Part shown: positions 36,997 to 45,968 of the stretch, piece after piece
Layout: every line of letters begins with the position of its first letter
Numbering within the stretch: position 1 is the stretch's first letter
Assembly (NCBI GenBank): GCA_051656905.1
Contig: JBOFJQ010000030.1
Span: 25,391-89,390 of the forward strand
Length of the DNA: 64,000 nucleotides
Direction: 5' to 3'
Source: JAGNZR01 sp051656905
GTDB taxonomy: Bacteria > Fusobacteriota > Fusobacteriia > Fusobacteriales > Fusobacteriaceae
Translations under genes and position numbers: made by a program
The notes under the pieces: model-generated
What the model was told of the DNA's origin: nothing
Seen by the model: the letters and a program-made list of their open reading frames with translations, nothing else
Database searches by the model: none

Positions 36997-37716
36997 ATGA
37001 ATAAAAATAAATTATCTTATTTTTTAATTATATTTATATACATCATATCATTAAATATAGTTAATGGACAAGAAAAAAATACGACTTATTTCTCTTTTAA
37101 TTCAGAAAATTCAATTTCTGAAAGAGAGATAAAAAATTTATATCTAAAACTAAGCCTTTCTGACCAGCTAGATTACAACGCATTTAAAATTGCTTATTTA
37201 GGTTTTCAGAAAATAGAGAAAGAAAATCCTATACTTACTATAGTTGACTTTACTAAAGCATCTAATGAAAAAAGATTTTTTGTTATTGATTTAAAAAATA
37301 ACAAACTTCTTTTTAACACTTATGTTGCACATGGTAAAAATAGTGGAGGCAACTATGCTAAGTATTTTTCTAATGAATTTAATTCATTTAAAAGTTCACC
37401 TGGTTTTTATAAAACAGAAACAACTTATAGAGGTGGTAATGGATACTCTTTGAAGCTTGATGGTCTAGAAAAAGGAATCAATGACCATGCAAAAGAGAGA
37501 GCTATTGTAATTCACGGTGCCAACTATGCAAATCCTAATTTTATTGCATCTAATGGTCGATTAGGAAGAAGTCTTGGGTGTCCTGCACTTCCTTCTTCTG
37601 TATCTAAGCCCATTATAGATACTATTAAAGACGGTTCAGTTATATATATACATGTAACTAACCCTGAATATACAAATAAGAGTTTCTTTGTTAAATCATC
37701 TTCTGTATTTATTTAA
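36997..37716 (+). CDS. L,D-transpeptidase catalytic domain protein (YkuD_2 type)
   Basis: A 239-residue exported protein (signal ~1-24). Residues ~85-215 form the catalytic domain: FFVIDLKNNKLLFNTYVAHGKNSG, AIVIHGANYA (catalytic His) and GRLGRSLGCPALP (nucleophile Cys). It would cross-link or modify peptidoglycan, or attach envelope proteins. Monocistronic and divergent from the basic protein gene. Confidence 0.85.
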   Translation: MNKNKLSYFLIIFIYIISLNIVNGQEKNTTYFSFNSENSISEREIKNLYLKLSLSDQLDYNAFKIAYLGFQKIEKENPILTIVDFTKASNEKRFFVIDLKNNKLLFNTYVAHGKNSGGNYAKYFSNEFNSFKSSPGFYKTETTYRGGNGYSLKLDGLEKGINDHAKERAIVIHGANYANPNFIASNGRLGRSLGCPALPSSVSKPIIDTIKDGSVIYIHVTNPEYTNKSFFVKSSSVFI

Positions 37717-37750
37717 TAATTACTTTGGATTTAGTTATATTTTTAAAAAC

Positions 37751-37776
37751 TTAGGAGGAACTAATTAGTTCCTCCT
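37751..37776 (-). terminator. terminator after kdsC
   Basis: Ten-bp stem (37753-37762 with 37767-37776) that includes the kdsC stop codon, followed on the minus strand by a U-run. It also sits at the end of the plus-strand transpeptidase gene. Confidence 0.75.
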
Positions 37777-38273
37777 ATATTTATATATCTTTCAACTACT
37801 TTTTCCCATAATTTTTCTTTTTTCATTATATGCTCAATAAATTCCCTTACTGCTCCCTCTCCACCTTTTTTTTCAGATATAAATTTTGCTATTCCTAATA
37901 TTTCATTAGCTGCATCTTTAGGGGCACCTGATAAACCTGAAAACTTCATAGCAGAATAATCATTTAAATCATCTCCCATAAATGCAATTTCATCTCTCCC
38001 TATGTCATATTTTCTACATAACTCCTCTAATATTTGCACTTTATCTGAAATTCCACTATAGCACTCAGTTATTCCTAACTCTTTTGCTCTTCTTTTTACT
38101 ATTTCAGATTTCCTTCCTGTAATAAAAACAATTTTATATCCTAATTTTATTGCACTTGAAAGAGCTAATCCATCCTTTACATTAAAGCACTTTATTTCTA
38201 AACCAGAATCGCTGTATACTATCTGACCATTTGTTAGCGTTCCATCAACATCTAAAGCAATTAATTTTACCAT
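37761..38273 (-). CDS. kdsC: 3-deoxy-D-manno-octulosonate 8-phosphate phosphatase
   Basis: A 170-residue HAD-IIIA phosphatase of the KDO pathway for lipopolysaccharide. HAD motifs: LIALDVDGTLTNG, VFITGRKSE, SDKVQILEELCRKY and FMGDDLNDYSAM. The small size without a cap domain is typical. Its presence indicates an LPS-bearing outer membrane. Confidence 0.92.
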   Translation of the reverse strand: MVKLIALDVDGTLTNGQIVYSDSGLEIKCFNVKDGLALSSAIKLGYKIVFITGRKSEIVKRRAKELGITECYSGISDKVQILEELCRKYDIGRDEIAFMGDDLNDYSAMKFSGLSGAPKDAANEILGIAKFISEKKGGEGAVREFIEHIMKKEKLWEKVVERYINIGGTN

Positions 38274-38403
38274 TTTTAATAACTCCCTTTTACTTATCTT
38301 CTATTGTTATAAAAAACTTTTCATGTTATAATTTTCGTGTTATAATAAAGATTATATTATATATTGCTTATAAAAACAACTATGGATTGTTAAAGGAGTT
38401 ATT

Positions 38404-38478
38404 ATGTCTGAAGAATTTTTATTTGAATTACTTATAATCATCACTGTATTAACTACTGCTAAATGCGTTTTAGTGTAA
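38404..38478 (+). CDS. 24-residue hydrophobic small protein
   Basis: ATG at 38404 behind AAAGGAG (38392-38398) opens a 24-codon frame: MSEEFLFELL followed by a hydrophobic stretch IIITVLTT and ending KCVLV. A short acidic head and a single possible membrane segment. The stop is 10 bases before the next gene, suggesting one transcript and translational coupling. It could also be a leader peptide. No family recognised. Confidence 0.5.
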   Translation: MSEEFLFELLIIITVLTTAKCVLV

Positions 38479-38487
38479 GGTAAGTCT

Positions 38488-39738
38488 ATGATTAAATTTG
38501 GAAATGAGGATTTAAAAAAAGAAGCTATTTCTCTTTGGAGTCAATCTTTTAAAGATTCCAGTGAGTATGTAAATTATTACTTTACTTCTCGTTATAAGCA
38601 CGAGAATTTTTTATTGTGTGAAGATAATAACACCCTACTTGGTGGGTGCCATTTTAATCCTTATACTTTCACTTTTTTTAATAACTATTTTTCCAGTAGA
38701 TATTTAGTTGGAGTAGCTACATTTCCTCAATTTAAAAACAGTGGAGTTTTTAAATCTATTTTTAATTTTTCTCTAGATTATTTTTATAAAAAAGGGGAAG
38801 ATTTAATATTTTTAACTGCTGCTAATCCTGAAGTTTATAGTAACTTTAATTTTAGCTTTTCACATTACTTATCAAGTTACCTCTTTAATTTTGATTTAAT
38901 AAATAAATTTAGAGTAAAACATAAAATCATTGAGATAACAATAAATAATTTATCGAAATATGAAGCTTTTATTTCAAAAGAAACATCTTGTTTTTCTAGT
39001 TTTTTAAGCAAAGACCATAATAATTTTATAGATTATTTAGAAGAAACAAATCTAGAAAATGGTCATATCTACATTGTTGTTGACTCTCAAGACGAAGCTA
39101 TTGGGGCTTTCACATATCTTCCTTCAGAGGATATAATCAATGTACAGCATCTATTTTTCCATAATAGTGAAATCTTATTTTCTATATTTGGATTTCTTAA
39201 TAATTTTTCTGATTATTATAAAAAAATTGAGATTACTACTCATTATTATTGTGATTTAGAAGCTTATCTTTCAAACTTTAAAAAAATAGAAAAAAAAGTT
39301 ACACCTTACTTAATGTCTAGAATTTTAAATCCAAAAAAATTCATAGAATGCTTTTTAGAGAATAGATTTAAATCAACTAATTCTTCTCTTTCTCTAAATT
39401 ATAATTTTATTTTAAAAATTACGGATAAAGATATTAAAGATAATAATTTTTTAATGTTTTGCAATTATTCAAATAATAACATCAGCTATTTTTATGAAAA
39501 CATATCTAATAAAGATAGTGATGAGTGTCTAGAAATAATTAAAAATTCTTATGAAGAATATATCAACTATCCACTTTTAATAGTTGATATAAAAGTTTTA
39601 TCACAGCTTATTTTCGGAGCTTTACCAATAGATACTTTACTAAAAAATAATTCTATTTCAATTGTTAATAACTACGACATTGATATTCTAAACTATATTT
39701 TCCATATAAAAAAAGGGTATATACACACTGATGTATAA
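38488..39738 (+). CDS. GNAT-type N-acetyltransferase, two-domain
   Basis: A 416-residue protein. Residues ~1-150 follow the Eis/GNAT pattern (NTLLGGCHFNPYTFTF; LVGVATFPQFKNSGVFKSIFNFSLDYF, where the acetyl-CoA loop is QFKNSG; then FLTAANPEVYSNFNF). A second, weaker GNAT-like half and a C-terminal region resembling a sterol-carrier-like domain (FIECFLENRF; ILKITDKDIKDNNF) follow. The substrate is unknown. Preceded by a tiny ORF with good ribosome site. Confidence 0.7.
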   Translation: MIKFGNEDLKKEAISLWSQSFKDSSEYVNYYFTSRYKHENFLLCEDNNTLLGGCHFNPYTFTFFNNYFSSRYLVGVATFPQFKNSGVFKSIFNFSLDYFYKKGEDLIFLTAANPEVYSNFNFSFSHYLSSYLFNFDLINKFRVKHKIIEITINNLSKYEAFISKETSCFSSFLSKDHNNFIDYLEETNLENGHIYIVVDSQDEAIGAFTYLPSEDIINVQHLFFHNSEILFSIFGFLNNFSDYYKKIEITTHYYCDLEAYLSNFKKIEKKVTPYLMSRILNPKKFIECFLENRFKSTNSSLSLNYNFILKITDKDIKDNNFLMFCNYSNNNISYFYENISNKDSDECLEIIKNSYEEYINYPLLIVDIKVLSQLIFGALPIDTLLKNNSISIVNNYDIDILNYIFHIKKGYIHTDV

Positions 39739-39754
39739 ACCCAAATAAATAGTA

Positions 39755-40324
39755 TTATCTTTTTAAAATGAGTTCTCTATACTCTTGAGCACTCATTTTT
39801 TCTTTTGTTACTCTTTTTGTACTTAACTGTGTAGTTGCTCCTATGCTTAAAAGCGAGCTAAGACTGTTAATATGAGTTACTGCTATTGCTAAAGCATCTG
39901 CTGCGTCATCTGGCTTAGGTATCTCATCTAATTTAAGTATTCTTTTTACCATTTCCTGAACTTGTTTTTTTTCTGCTTTTCCATACCCCGTTATTCCCAT
40001 TTTTACTTGTAGAGGGGTATAACCTGCTGTTTTTAATCCATTTTTCATACCAGATAAGACTATTACTCCTCTGGCTTGACCAACACTTATTACAGTTTTG
40101 CTATTTTTGAAAAAAAACAGTTCCTCTATAGCCAATTCCTGCGGTTCATATTTTTTTATTAAAGATTCCATCTCATTAAAAATAATCAAAAGTCTCTCAT
40201 CTAAACTTAAATCTTTATCAGTAAATATACAACCATAATCTATAACTTTATACGCTCTATTTTCATAATCAATTATACCAAATCCTACAATTGCAGTTCC
40301 TGGGTCTATTCCTAAAACTCTCAC
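39755..40324 (-). CDS. ruvC: Holliday junction endonuclease RuvC
   Basis: A 189-residue RNase H-fold resolvase that cuts four-way junctions with RuvAB. Catalytic acids: Asp in VLGIDPGTAIVGFG, Glu in ELAIEELFFFKN, and the Asp pair in KPDDAADALAIAVTH. An in-frame ATG at 40360 would add 12 residues; AAAGGG lies ten bases before the GTG at 40324, which gives the normal N-terminus directly before the first catalytic Asp. Confidence 0.94.
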   Translation of the reverse strand: MRVLGIDPGTAIVGFGIIDYENRAYKVIDYGCIFTDKDLSLDERLLIIFNEMESLIKKYEPQELAIEELFFFKNSKTVISVGQARGVIVLSGMKNGLKTAGYTPLQVKMGITGYGKAEKKQVQEMVKRILKLDEIPKPDDAADALAIAVTHINSLSSLLSIGATTQLSTKRVTKEKMSAQEYRELILKR

Positions 40325-40547
40325 TTTATTCACACCCTTTAAATTATAATTAATAATCATTACTCTTATTTTATCATATTTTTTCTTATTTTTTTATTAA
40401 CTATTTTTTCTATTAAATTCCAAGCAAAAAAATATACTTTTTTACTCTAATTTGATGTATTTTTTAAAGGATTTTTTTTAATTCTTTTGTATAATATAAG
40501 TAAATATTTTTTTATTTTAACTACAACCACTAGGAGGTCTATATTTT

Positions 40548-41330
40548 ATGAATATATCTAACTATTTAAAGGATATTAGCCATTACCCTCTACTCAAAAA
40601 AAATGAAGAGATCACCTACTCTTTATTAGCACAACAAGGCGATAAAAATGCTCAAGATTTAATAGTTACTTCCAATTTAAGGCTTGTAGTTAATATCGCA
40701 AAAAAATATACTAATCTAGGAGTTCCTCTTCTTGATCTAATTCAAGAGGGAAATATAGGTTTAATTATTGCTTGTAAAAAATTTGATCCTGCTTTCAATA
40801 GAAGATTTTCTACCTATGCTACATTTTGGATTAAACAATCAATACTAAGACACCTTTCTTCTAATAAAGGGCTTATTCGTTTCCCTTTATATATATATGA
40901 TAACATCTCAAAAATAAATAAGTATATTAATGAATACAAAAGTATCCATTCTTGTATTCCTACTAACTTAGAAATTTCAACTAGTTTAGAAATAAAATTA
41001 TCTGATGTGGAAAGATACCGTGAAATTTCCTCTAACCGTTTTAATTCTTTTGAAAATTTAATAGGTGATGGTATTGACCTTCACAATATTCTTCCTTCAA
41101 AAGATAATTTAGAAGATTCTTTCATTTTAAAGGATACTAATGATGAGTTTCTTTCAACTCTCGACATTTTGACACCTATTGAAAAAAATGTTATTATTAA
41201 TAGATATGGTCTTTTTAATTCTAAACCTGTTACTTTAGGTACTCTTGCTCTTTCTTTAGATCTTAGTAAAGAAAGAATAAGACAAATCCAAGCAACTGCA
41301 ATTGGAAAATTAAAAAAAAGACTAGTATAA
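40548..41330 (+). CDS. RNA polymerase sigma-70 family factor (RpoD-like, group 2/3)
   Basis: A 260-residue sigma factor lacking region 1.1. Region 2: NLRLVVNIAKKYTNLGVPLLDLIQEGNIGLI and the -10-binding RFSTYATFWIKQSILRHL. Region 3 at ~120-170. Region 4: LTPIEKNVIINRYGL and the helix-turn-helix TLGTLALSLDLSKERIRQIQ. It is not the primary sigma by size and may direct a stress or growth-phase regulon. No anti-sigma gene is adjacent. AGGAGG precedes the start. Confidence 0.9.
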   Translation: MNISNYLKDISHYPLLKKNEEITYSLLAQQGDKNAQDLIVTSNLRLVVNIAKKYTNLGVPLLDLIQEGNIGLIIACKKFDPAFNRRFSTYATFWIKQSILRHLSSNKGLIRFPLYIYDNISKINKYINEYKSIHSCIPTNLEISTSLEIKLSDVERYREISSNRFNSFENLIGDGIDLHNILPSKDNLEDSFILKDTNDEFLSTLDILTPIEKNVIINRYGLFNSKPVTLGTLALSLDLSKERIRQIQATAIGKLKKRLV

Positions 41331-41356
41331 CATTAAATATTTAATTTGGAGTTTCA

Positions 41357-42577
41357 ATGAACATTTATGATTTAATAGTTATCGGTGGGGGTCCTGGCGG
41401 AATTTTTTCTGCAATTACAGCTGCTTCAGCCAATAAAAAAACACTTTTAATAGAAAAAAACAGTAAAATCGGTAAAAAATTACTAGTCGCTGGACAAGGA
41501 AAATGTAACCTTACTAATGGTGAGGAATTTAAGAGTTTTCTTTTAAAATATGGCCCTAAAGGAAAGTTTTTGAAAAATGCTCTTTATTCATTTTCCCCAG
41601 AAAATTTGATTGATTGGTTTTCTCAAAAAAATTTACCTCTTGTCTTAGTTAAAGATACCAATAAATATTTCCCAAACACGTTTAAAAGCACAGATGTTGT
41701 TTCTTTGTTAGAAGATCAATGCTATAGGGCAGGTGTCTCTTTAAAAGCTTCTTGTGAAGCCACAGCCATATCTAATATAAAGGATTTATTTTATATAAAA
41801 ACTAATTGTGGAGAATTCATTTCTAAAAATATAATTATTTCAACAGGAGGAAAATCATATCCTGGAACTGGGACAACTGGAGATGGATACTCTTTTGCAA
41901 AGTCATTAGGGCATAAAATAATCGAACCTTTCCCTTGTCTTACACCTATTTATGTTGATAATTATGCTTTTACTGATCTCTCTGGTATCTCTTTTAAAGA
42001 TATTGAGATTACTCTTTTTAGAGATAATAAATTAATCAATAAAAATACTGGAGACTTATTATTTACTCATCACAATTTAAGTGGTCCTGCTATCATTGAT
42101 TTTTCACGTTATATTAGAAAAAGAGATATTCTTAAAGTTAATTTTATAGGGATTTCTAAGGAAGATTTCAATAAAGAAATTTTAAATTTTATAAATACAA
42201 AGGGGAAGTTAGCTATCAAAACATTTTTGAATCAATACTCTTTACCTGAAAGATTTATAAAAAAAATAGCCTCTCTTCTAGAAATAAACTTAGAAAAAAA
42301 ATCTTCTGAACTTTCTAAAATTGAAAGAGATATTTTACTTAAGTTATGTGAATACTCTTTTACTGTAACTAAACTTGGAGACTTTAATATAGCTATGGCT
42401 ACAAATGGTGGTGTTGACACTAATGAGATCAACTCTAAGACTATGGAGTCTAAACTTGTGAAAGGTCTTTACTTTGTAGGAGAAGTTTTAGATATTGATG
42501 GAGATACAGGCGGATATAATATTCAAGCTGCTTTTTCCACAGGTTATCTTGCTGCACAAAGCATAATAAAACAATAA
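41357..42577 (+). CDS. HI0933/YhiN-family FAD flavoprotein
   Basis: A 406-residue FAD-dependent oxidoreductase. IVIGGGPGGIFSAITAA is the Rossmann motif, KKLLVAGQGKCNLTNG the family signature, STGGKSYPGTGTTGDGY and the C-terminal GLYFVGEVLDIDGDTGGYNIQAA close the FAD site. Physiological substrate unknown. Co-transcribed with the sigma factor, 26 bases apart. Confidence 0.9.
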   Translation: MNIYDLIVIGGGPGGIFSAITAASANKKTLLIEKNSKIGKKLLVAGQGKCNLTNGEEFKSFLLKYGPKGKFLKNALYSFSPENLIDWFSQKNLPLVLVKDTNKYFPNTFKSTDVVSLLEDQCYRAGVSLKASCEATAISNIKDLFYIKTNCGEFISKNIIISTGGKSYPGTGTTGDGYSFAKSLGHKIIEPFPCLTPIYVDNYAFTDLSGISFKDIEITLFRDNKLINKNTGDLLFTHHNLSGPAIIDFSRYIRKRDILKVNFIGISKEDFNKEILNFINTKGKLAIKTFLNQYSLPERFIKKIASLLEINLEKKSSELSKIERDILLKLCEYSFTVTKLGDFNIAMATNGGVDTNEINSKTMESKLVKGLYFVGEVLDIDGDTGGYNIQAAFSTGYLAAQSIIKQ

Positions 42578-42591
42578 ATAATTTCAAAATA

Positions 42592-42636
42592 AAAGGCTTC
42601 TAAACCGATATTAATTTATCGAATTTAGAAGCCTTT
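42592..42636. terminator. bidirectional terminator at the end of the cut microcompartment operon
   Basis: Thirteen-bp stem (42592-42604 with 42624-42636) with a nested CGATA/TATCG helper stem in the loop, T-rich on both strands. It closes the flavoprotein transcript and the 13-kb operon from the other side. Confidence 0.85.
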
Positions 42637-42666
42637 ATTTATATTCTTACTTATTCATTTTTATTT

Positions 42667-42963
42667 TTACTCTTTATCTTCTTTAATTTTTGAAGCTGGT
42701 AATATTACTTCTACTTCAGAGTGTGGTCTTGGAATTACATGAACTGAAATTAACTCTCCTACACGTTGTGCTGCTGCTGCTCCTGCATCAGTTGCCGCTT
42801 TTACTGCTCCAACGTCTCCTCTTACCATAACAGTTACTAATCCTCCACCTACATATTCTTTTCCTATTAAGTATACATTTGCCGCTTTTACCATAGCGTC
42901 TGCTGCCTCTATTGATCCTATTAACCCTTTTGTTTCAATCATACCTAATGCATCGTATTTCAT
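42667..42963 (-). CDS. microcompartment shell hexamer protein (PduA/EutM type)
   Basis: A 98-residue BMC-H protein: LGMIETKGLIGSIEAADAMVKAANV, GGGLVTVMVRGDVGAVKAATDAG and VIPRPHSEVE are canonical. The pore region at KEYVGGGL and the C-terminal tail VILPASKIKEDKE are visible. It tiles the facets of the choline microcompartment. Last gene of the operon. Confidence 0.95.
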   Translation of the reverse strand: MKYDALGMIETKGLIGSIEAADAMVKAANVYLIGKEYVGGGLVTVMVRGDVGAVKAATDAGAAAAQRVGELISVHVIPRPHSEVEVILPASKIKEDKE

Positions 42964-42987
42964 TTTTAATCCTCCTGTTTTATTTTA

Positions 42988-43632
42988 TTATTTTTTAATA
43001 ATTTTTATTTTTGAATTTGAACTAAGCCCCATAGCATTGGCTTCTTCTACATCTAAATGACACTCTAAAGAAAAAGTATCATCTACTCTAACACAAGTAT
43101 TGTTAAGTATTCCACCCCTTAGTCCTGCAATTTCTATTGAGACTAACTCTCCATCTTTTACCTGTAATTCATTAGCACTTTTTTGATTCATATGAATATG
43201 TCTTTGTGCTACTATTACTCCGTTTCTTAGTTGAACACTTCCTTTTGGTCCTACTATTACTATAGGAGAACTCTCTTTTAAATCACCAGATAATTTTATA
43301 CAAGACTTAATTCCTAAACTTATACAATCACCTACTGAAACCTCTACCTGTGACTCTTTTCTTTTTGGTCCTAAAACTCTTACTTTTTCTATACTTCCTT
43401 TTGGTCCGCATATTATTACAGTTTCTTTACAAGCATATTGTCCAAGTTGAGACAAATCTTTAAGCTTTGTAAGTTCATATTTTTCACCAAACAATACATT
43501 AATATGTTCCTCACAAAGATGTATGTGTCTGTTAGAAATACCTACTGGAATTAGATTTTTTTCATTGCTATCATTTTCAATATTTTTTTCTAATGTCTCT
43601 AATATTTTTTTTAGAGTTTCTTCTAAATTCAT
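42988..43632 (-). CDS. pduL: phosphate propanoyl/acetyltransferase PduL
   Basis: A 214-residue microcompartment phosphotransacylase that converts acetyl-CoA plus phosphate to acetyl phosphate and recycles CoA inside the shell. Zn-binding segments: NRHIHLCEEH (about 33) and VAQRHIHMNQ (about 140). Residues ~1-22 (ETLKKILETLEKNI) form an amphipathic helix of encapsulation-peptide type. Confidence 0.93.
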   Translation of the reverse strand: MNLEETLKKILETLEKNIENDSNEKNLIPVGISNRHIHLCEEHINVLFGEKYELTKLKDLSQLGQYACKETVIICGPKGSIEKVRVLGPKRKESQVEVSVGDCISLGIKSCIKLSGDLKESSPIVIVGPKGSVQLRNGVIVAQRHIHMNQKSANELQVKDGELVSIEIAGLRGGILNNTCVRVDDTFSLECHLDVEEANAMGLSSNSKIKIIKK

Positions 43633-43640
43633 TTTTTCGC

Positions 43641-45227
43641 CTAACCTTTCATTGTAGCAACTATTTTATTTACAAGTTCTAATAACTCTTTATTATTTAA
43701 ATCACCTATTTTTAAATCTAAATTTTTAGTTTTTTCTTCATTTTTAAGTGATGAAGCTTTAATTTGAGCTGGACTTAAATTGATGCTATCGCAACAATTA
43801 TATTTTTTCTCTTGAAAAATATCTGGTATTTGAACTTTTTCTATTTTTTTCTCTTCAATATTTTTTCCTAATGTTTCACAATCTAAAAGTCCATAAGCTA
43901 CTTTTTTTATATTTAAAAGGTGCATAGGAGTCACATTTTCAGATACTGAACTCCCTCCCCATGTTCCACATCCTAGAGTAAACGATGGCATAAGTCCTGT
44001 ACTAGCTCCTGTTCCACCTTGAGATCCTCCTGTATTTACAAGAATACGAGATGCTGGTTTCTTTGCAAATTTCTTAACTATATCTATATCTTCTGTATGA
44101 ATACTCATAGTATGACCTATTCCATTCTGAAGTAATTCAATACTTAATTCACAAGCTTCATGCCAATCTTTTACTACATAAAATCCAAGAACTGTAGTAA
44201 GTTTTTCAAAAGATAAAGGATTTCCTGCCCCTACCCCATCTTGCTTTCCTAGTAAAACTTTAGTTCCATAAGGTATTTCAAAACCTGCTGCCTTTGCAAT
44301 TACATCAGCTGATCTTCCAACACACTTAGCATTCATAACATGCCCCTGTTTAAACAGCAATTTACATACTTTATCAGTTTCTTCTTTTGTCATAAAGTAT
44401 CCGCCTTGTTTCTTTAACTCCTCTACAACTCTAGTTTCATTACTTTCTTCGCAAATTATAGATTGTTCAGATGCACATATCGTCCCATTATCAAAAGTTT
44501 TACTTGCTATTATATTTTTTACTGCTTTTTCAATATTCGCAGTTTTTTCTATATATGCTGGAGAGTTTCCTGCTCCTACTCCTAATGCTGGTTTTCCTGA
44601 ACTATATGCTGCCTTAACCATTCCTGGACCACCAGTTGCTATGATTAAAGATATTTCTGGTACTTTCATTAGTTCACTCGTTGCTTCCATTGTACATATT
44701 TCTAAGCAACTAACTATGTCTTTTGGTGCACCTGCTTCTACAGCTGCATCATGCATTAATTTCGCTGCTGTAGATGTACATTTTATAGCTGAAGGGTGTG
44801 CAGAAAATAATATGGCATTTCTTGATTTTATTGCAATCATTGCCTTAAATATTACTGTTGATGTTGGATTAGTAGAAGGAACTATTCCTAAAACAAGTCC
44901 TACAGGCTCTGCTATACTTATTGTTTTCTTTTCAATATTCTCTTCTATAACACCAACTGTTTTCATATCTTTTATAGCATCATATAATATTGTTGAAGCT
45001 AAATGATTTTTAAATTTTTTATCTTCAACTTTTCCAAATCCTGTTTCTTCAACTGCTAATTTTGCTAAACAATATTCATTCTCATTAGCTACTTTTACCA
45101 TATTTTTTAAAATTCTATCAATTTGCTCTTCTGTATAATCAGAAATTTTATTAGCTGCGACTTTACCTTTTCTAGACAAATCTCTGGCTTGTTGTATCGA
45201 CTCTAAATCTCTATCAAACTGTTCCAA
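43641..45227 (-). CDS. CoA-acylating acetaldehyde dehydrogenase of the microcompartment
   Basis: A 528-residue NAD-dependent aldehyde dehydrogenase converting acetaldehyde to acetyl-CoA. NAD motif VGAGNSPAYIEKTA (about 225) and the catalytic Cys in FDNGTICASEQS (about 255) are intact. Residues ~445-528 are a linker and a C-terminal amphipathic helix (ELLELVNKIVATM), an encapsulation-type signal. The frame opens with GTG at 45242, but GGAGG at 45233-45237 follows that codon and properly serves TTG at 45227. Counterpart of CutF/PduP; paralogous to the protein at 52310-53767. Confidence 0.92.
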   Translation of the reverse strand: MEQFDRDLESIQQARDLSRKGKVAANKISDYTEEQIDRILKNMVKVANENEYCLAKLAVEETGFGKVEDKKFKNHLASTILYDAIKDMKTVGVIEENIEKKTISIAEPVGLVLGIVPSTNPTSTVIFKAMIAIKSRNAILFSAHPSAIKCTSTAAKLMHDAAVEAGAPKDIVSCLEICTMEATSELMKVPEISLIIATGGPGMVKAAYSSGKPALGVGAGNSPAYIEKTANIEKAVKNIIASKTFDNGTICASEQSIICEESNETRVVEELKKQGGYFMTKEETDKVCKLLFKQGHVMNAKCVGRSADVIAKAAGFEIPYGTKVLLGKQDGVGAGNPLSFEKLTTVLGFYVVKDWHEACELSIELLQNGIGHTMSIHTEDIDIVKKFAKKPASRILVNTGGSQGGTGASTGLMPSFTLGCGTWGGSSVSENVTPMHLLNIKKVAYGLLDCETLGKNIEEKKIEKVQIPDIFQEKKYNCCDSINLSPAQIKASSLKNEEKTKNLDLKIGDLNNKELLELVNKIVATMKG

Positions 45228-45241
45228 TTTTTCCTCCCACA

Positions 45242-45946
45242 CTAGTTACTTTTCTTATAGTAATCAAGGATTTTTTTTATTAAATCTTCCTTACTTAATT
45301 TTGAAATAGACTTACTCGCCAAAGTAAAACTTTTATACTCTTTTATTAATTTTCTAAGCATCGAAATTTTTGATTCTTTAAGACTTTTCTCTATTTCTAT
45401 CATTTTATTTTCACTAGCTAATTGATCTATTTTCTCTTTAACTAAACTATCTATAATATTTTTGTAATCTATATTTTCAATTTTTTTTGAAGTTATCTCT
45501 TCGACTTCACAATTTAATATTTCATCTTTACAACTAGATTCGAAACATATTTCTGATTCAAAATTCAGTTCAGATTGGAACTTTTCTTCAAGTTCCTTCT
45601 CATCATTAGTTTCTACTACCTTAATAGCTGTTAAGACTTCCTCTAATGCAGATTCTTCTTTTTCAATCAACGAGTCTACTTTTATAATACTTCCTAGCTC
45701 TTCGTGAGGTCTTGCAATTACATGGTTAGAAACTAGAAGACTCTCTCCTAATCTTTTTACAGCAGAAGCTCCAGCTTCTACAGCTGATTTTACTGCGCCT
45801 ACATCACCACATATTGTAATTGAAACTAATCCTCCACCTACATATATTTTTTCTAAAATTTTTATATTCGCCGACTTAGCCATTACATCAGCACTTTCTA
45901 TCGCGGCTAGTAATCCTCTAGTTTCTATTAATCCAATTGATTCCAT
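45242..45946 (-). CDS. microcompartment shell protein with long C-terminal extension
   Basis: A 234-residue protein. Residues 1-~92 are a BMC-H domain (IGLIETRGLLAAIESADVMAK; GGGLVSITICGDVGAVKSAVEAG; VIARPHEELG). Residues ~95-180 are acidic and Cys-containing (FESEICFESSCKDEIL), and ~195-234 form a short helical unit ending KSISKLSKEDLIKKILDYY, reminiscent of SAP/Rho-N-like helix pairs. PduK/EtuD-like shell proteins also have such extensions; the role of this one is unknown. Confidence 0.88.
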   Translation of the reverse strand: MESIGLIETRGLLAAIESADVMAKSANIKILEKIYVGGGLVSITICGDVGAVKSAVEAGASAVKRLGESLLVSNHVIARPHEELGSIIKVDSLIEKEESALEEVLTAIKVVETNDEKELEEKFQSELNFESEICFESSCKDEILNCEVEEITSKKIENIDYKNIIDSLVKEKIDQLASENKMIEIEKSLKESKISMLRKLIKEYKSFTLASKSISKLSKEDLIKKILDYYKKSN

Positions 45947-45968
45947 AAGTTGCTTCTCCCCTTAGTAT

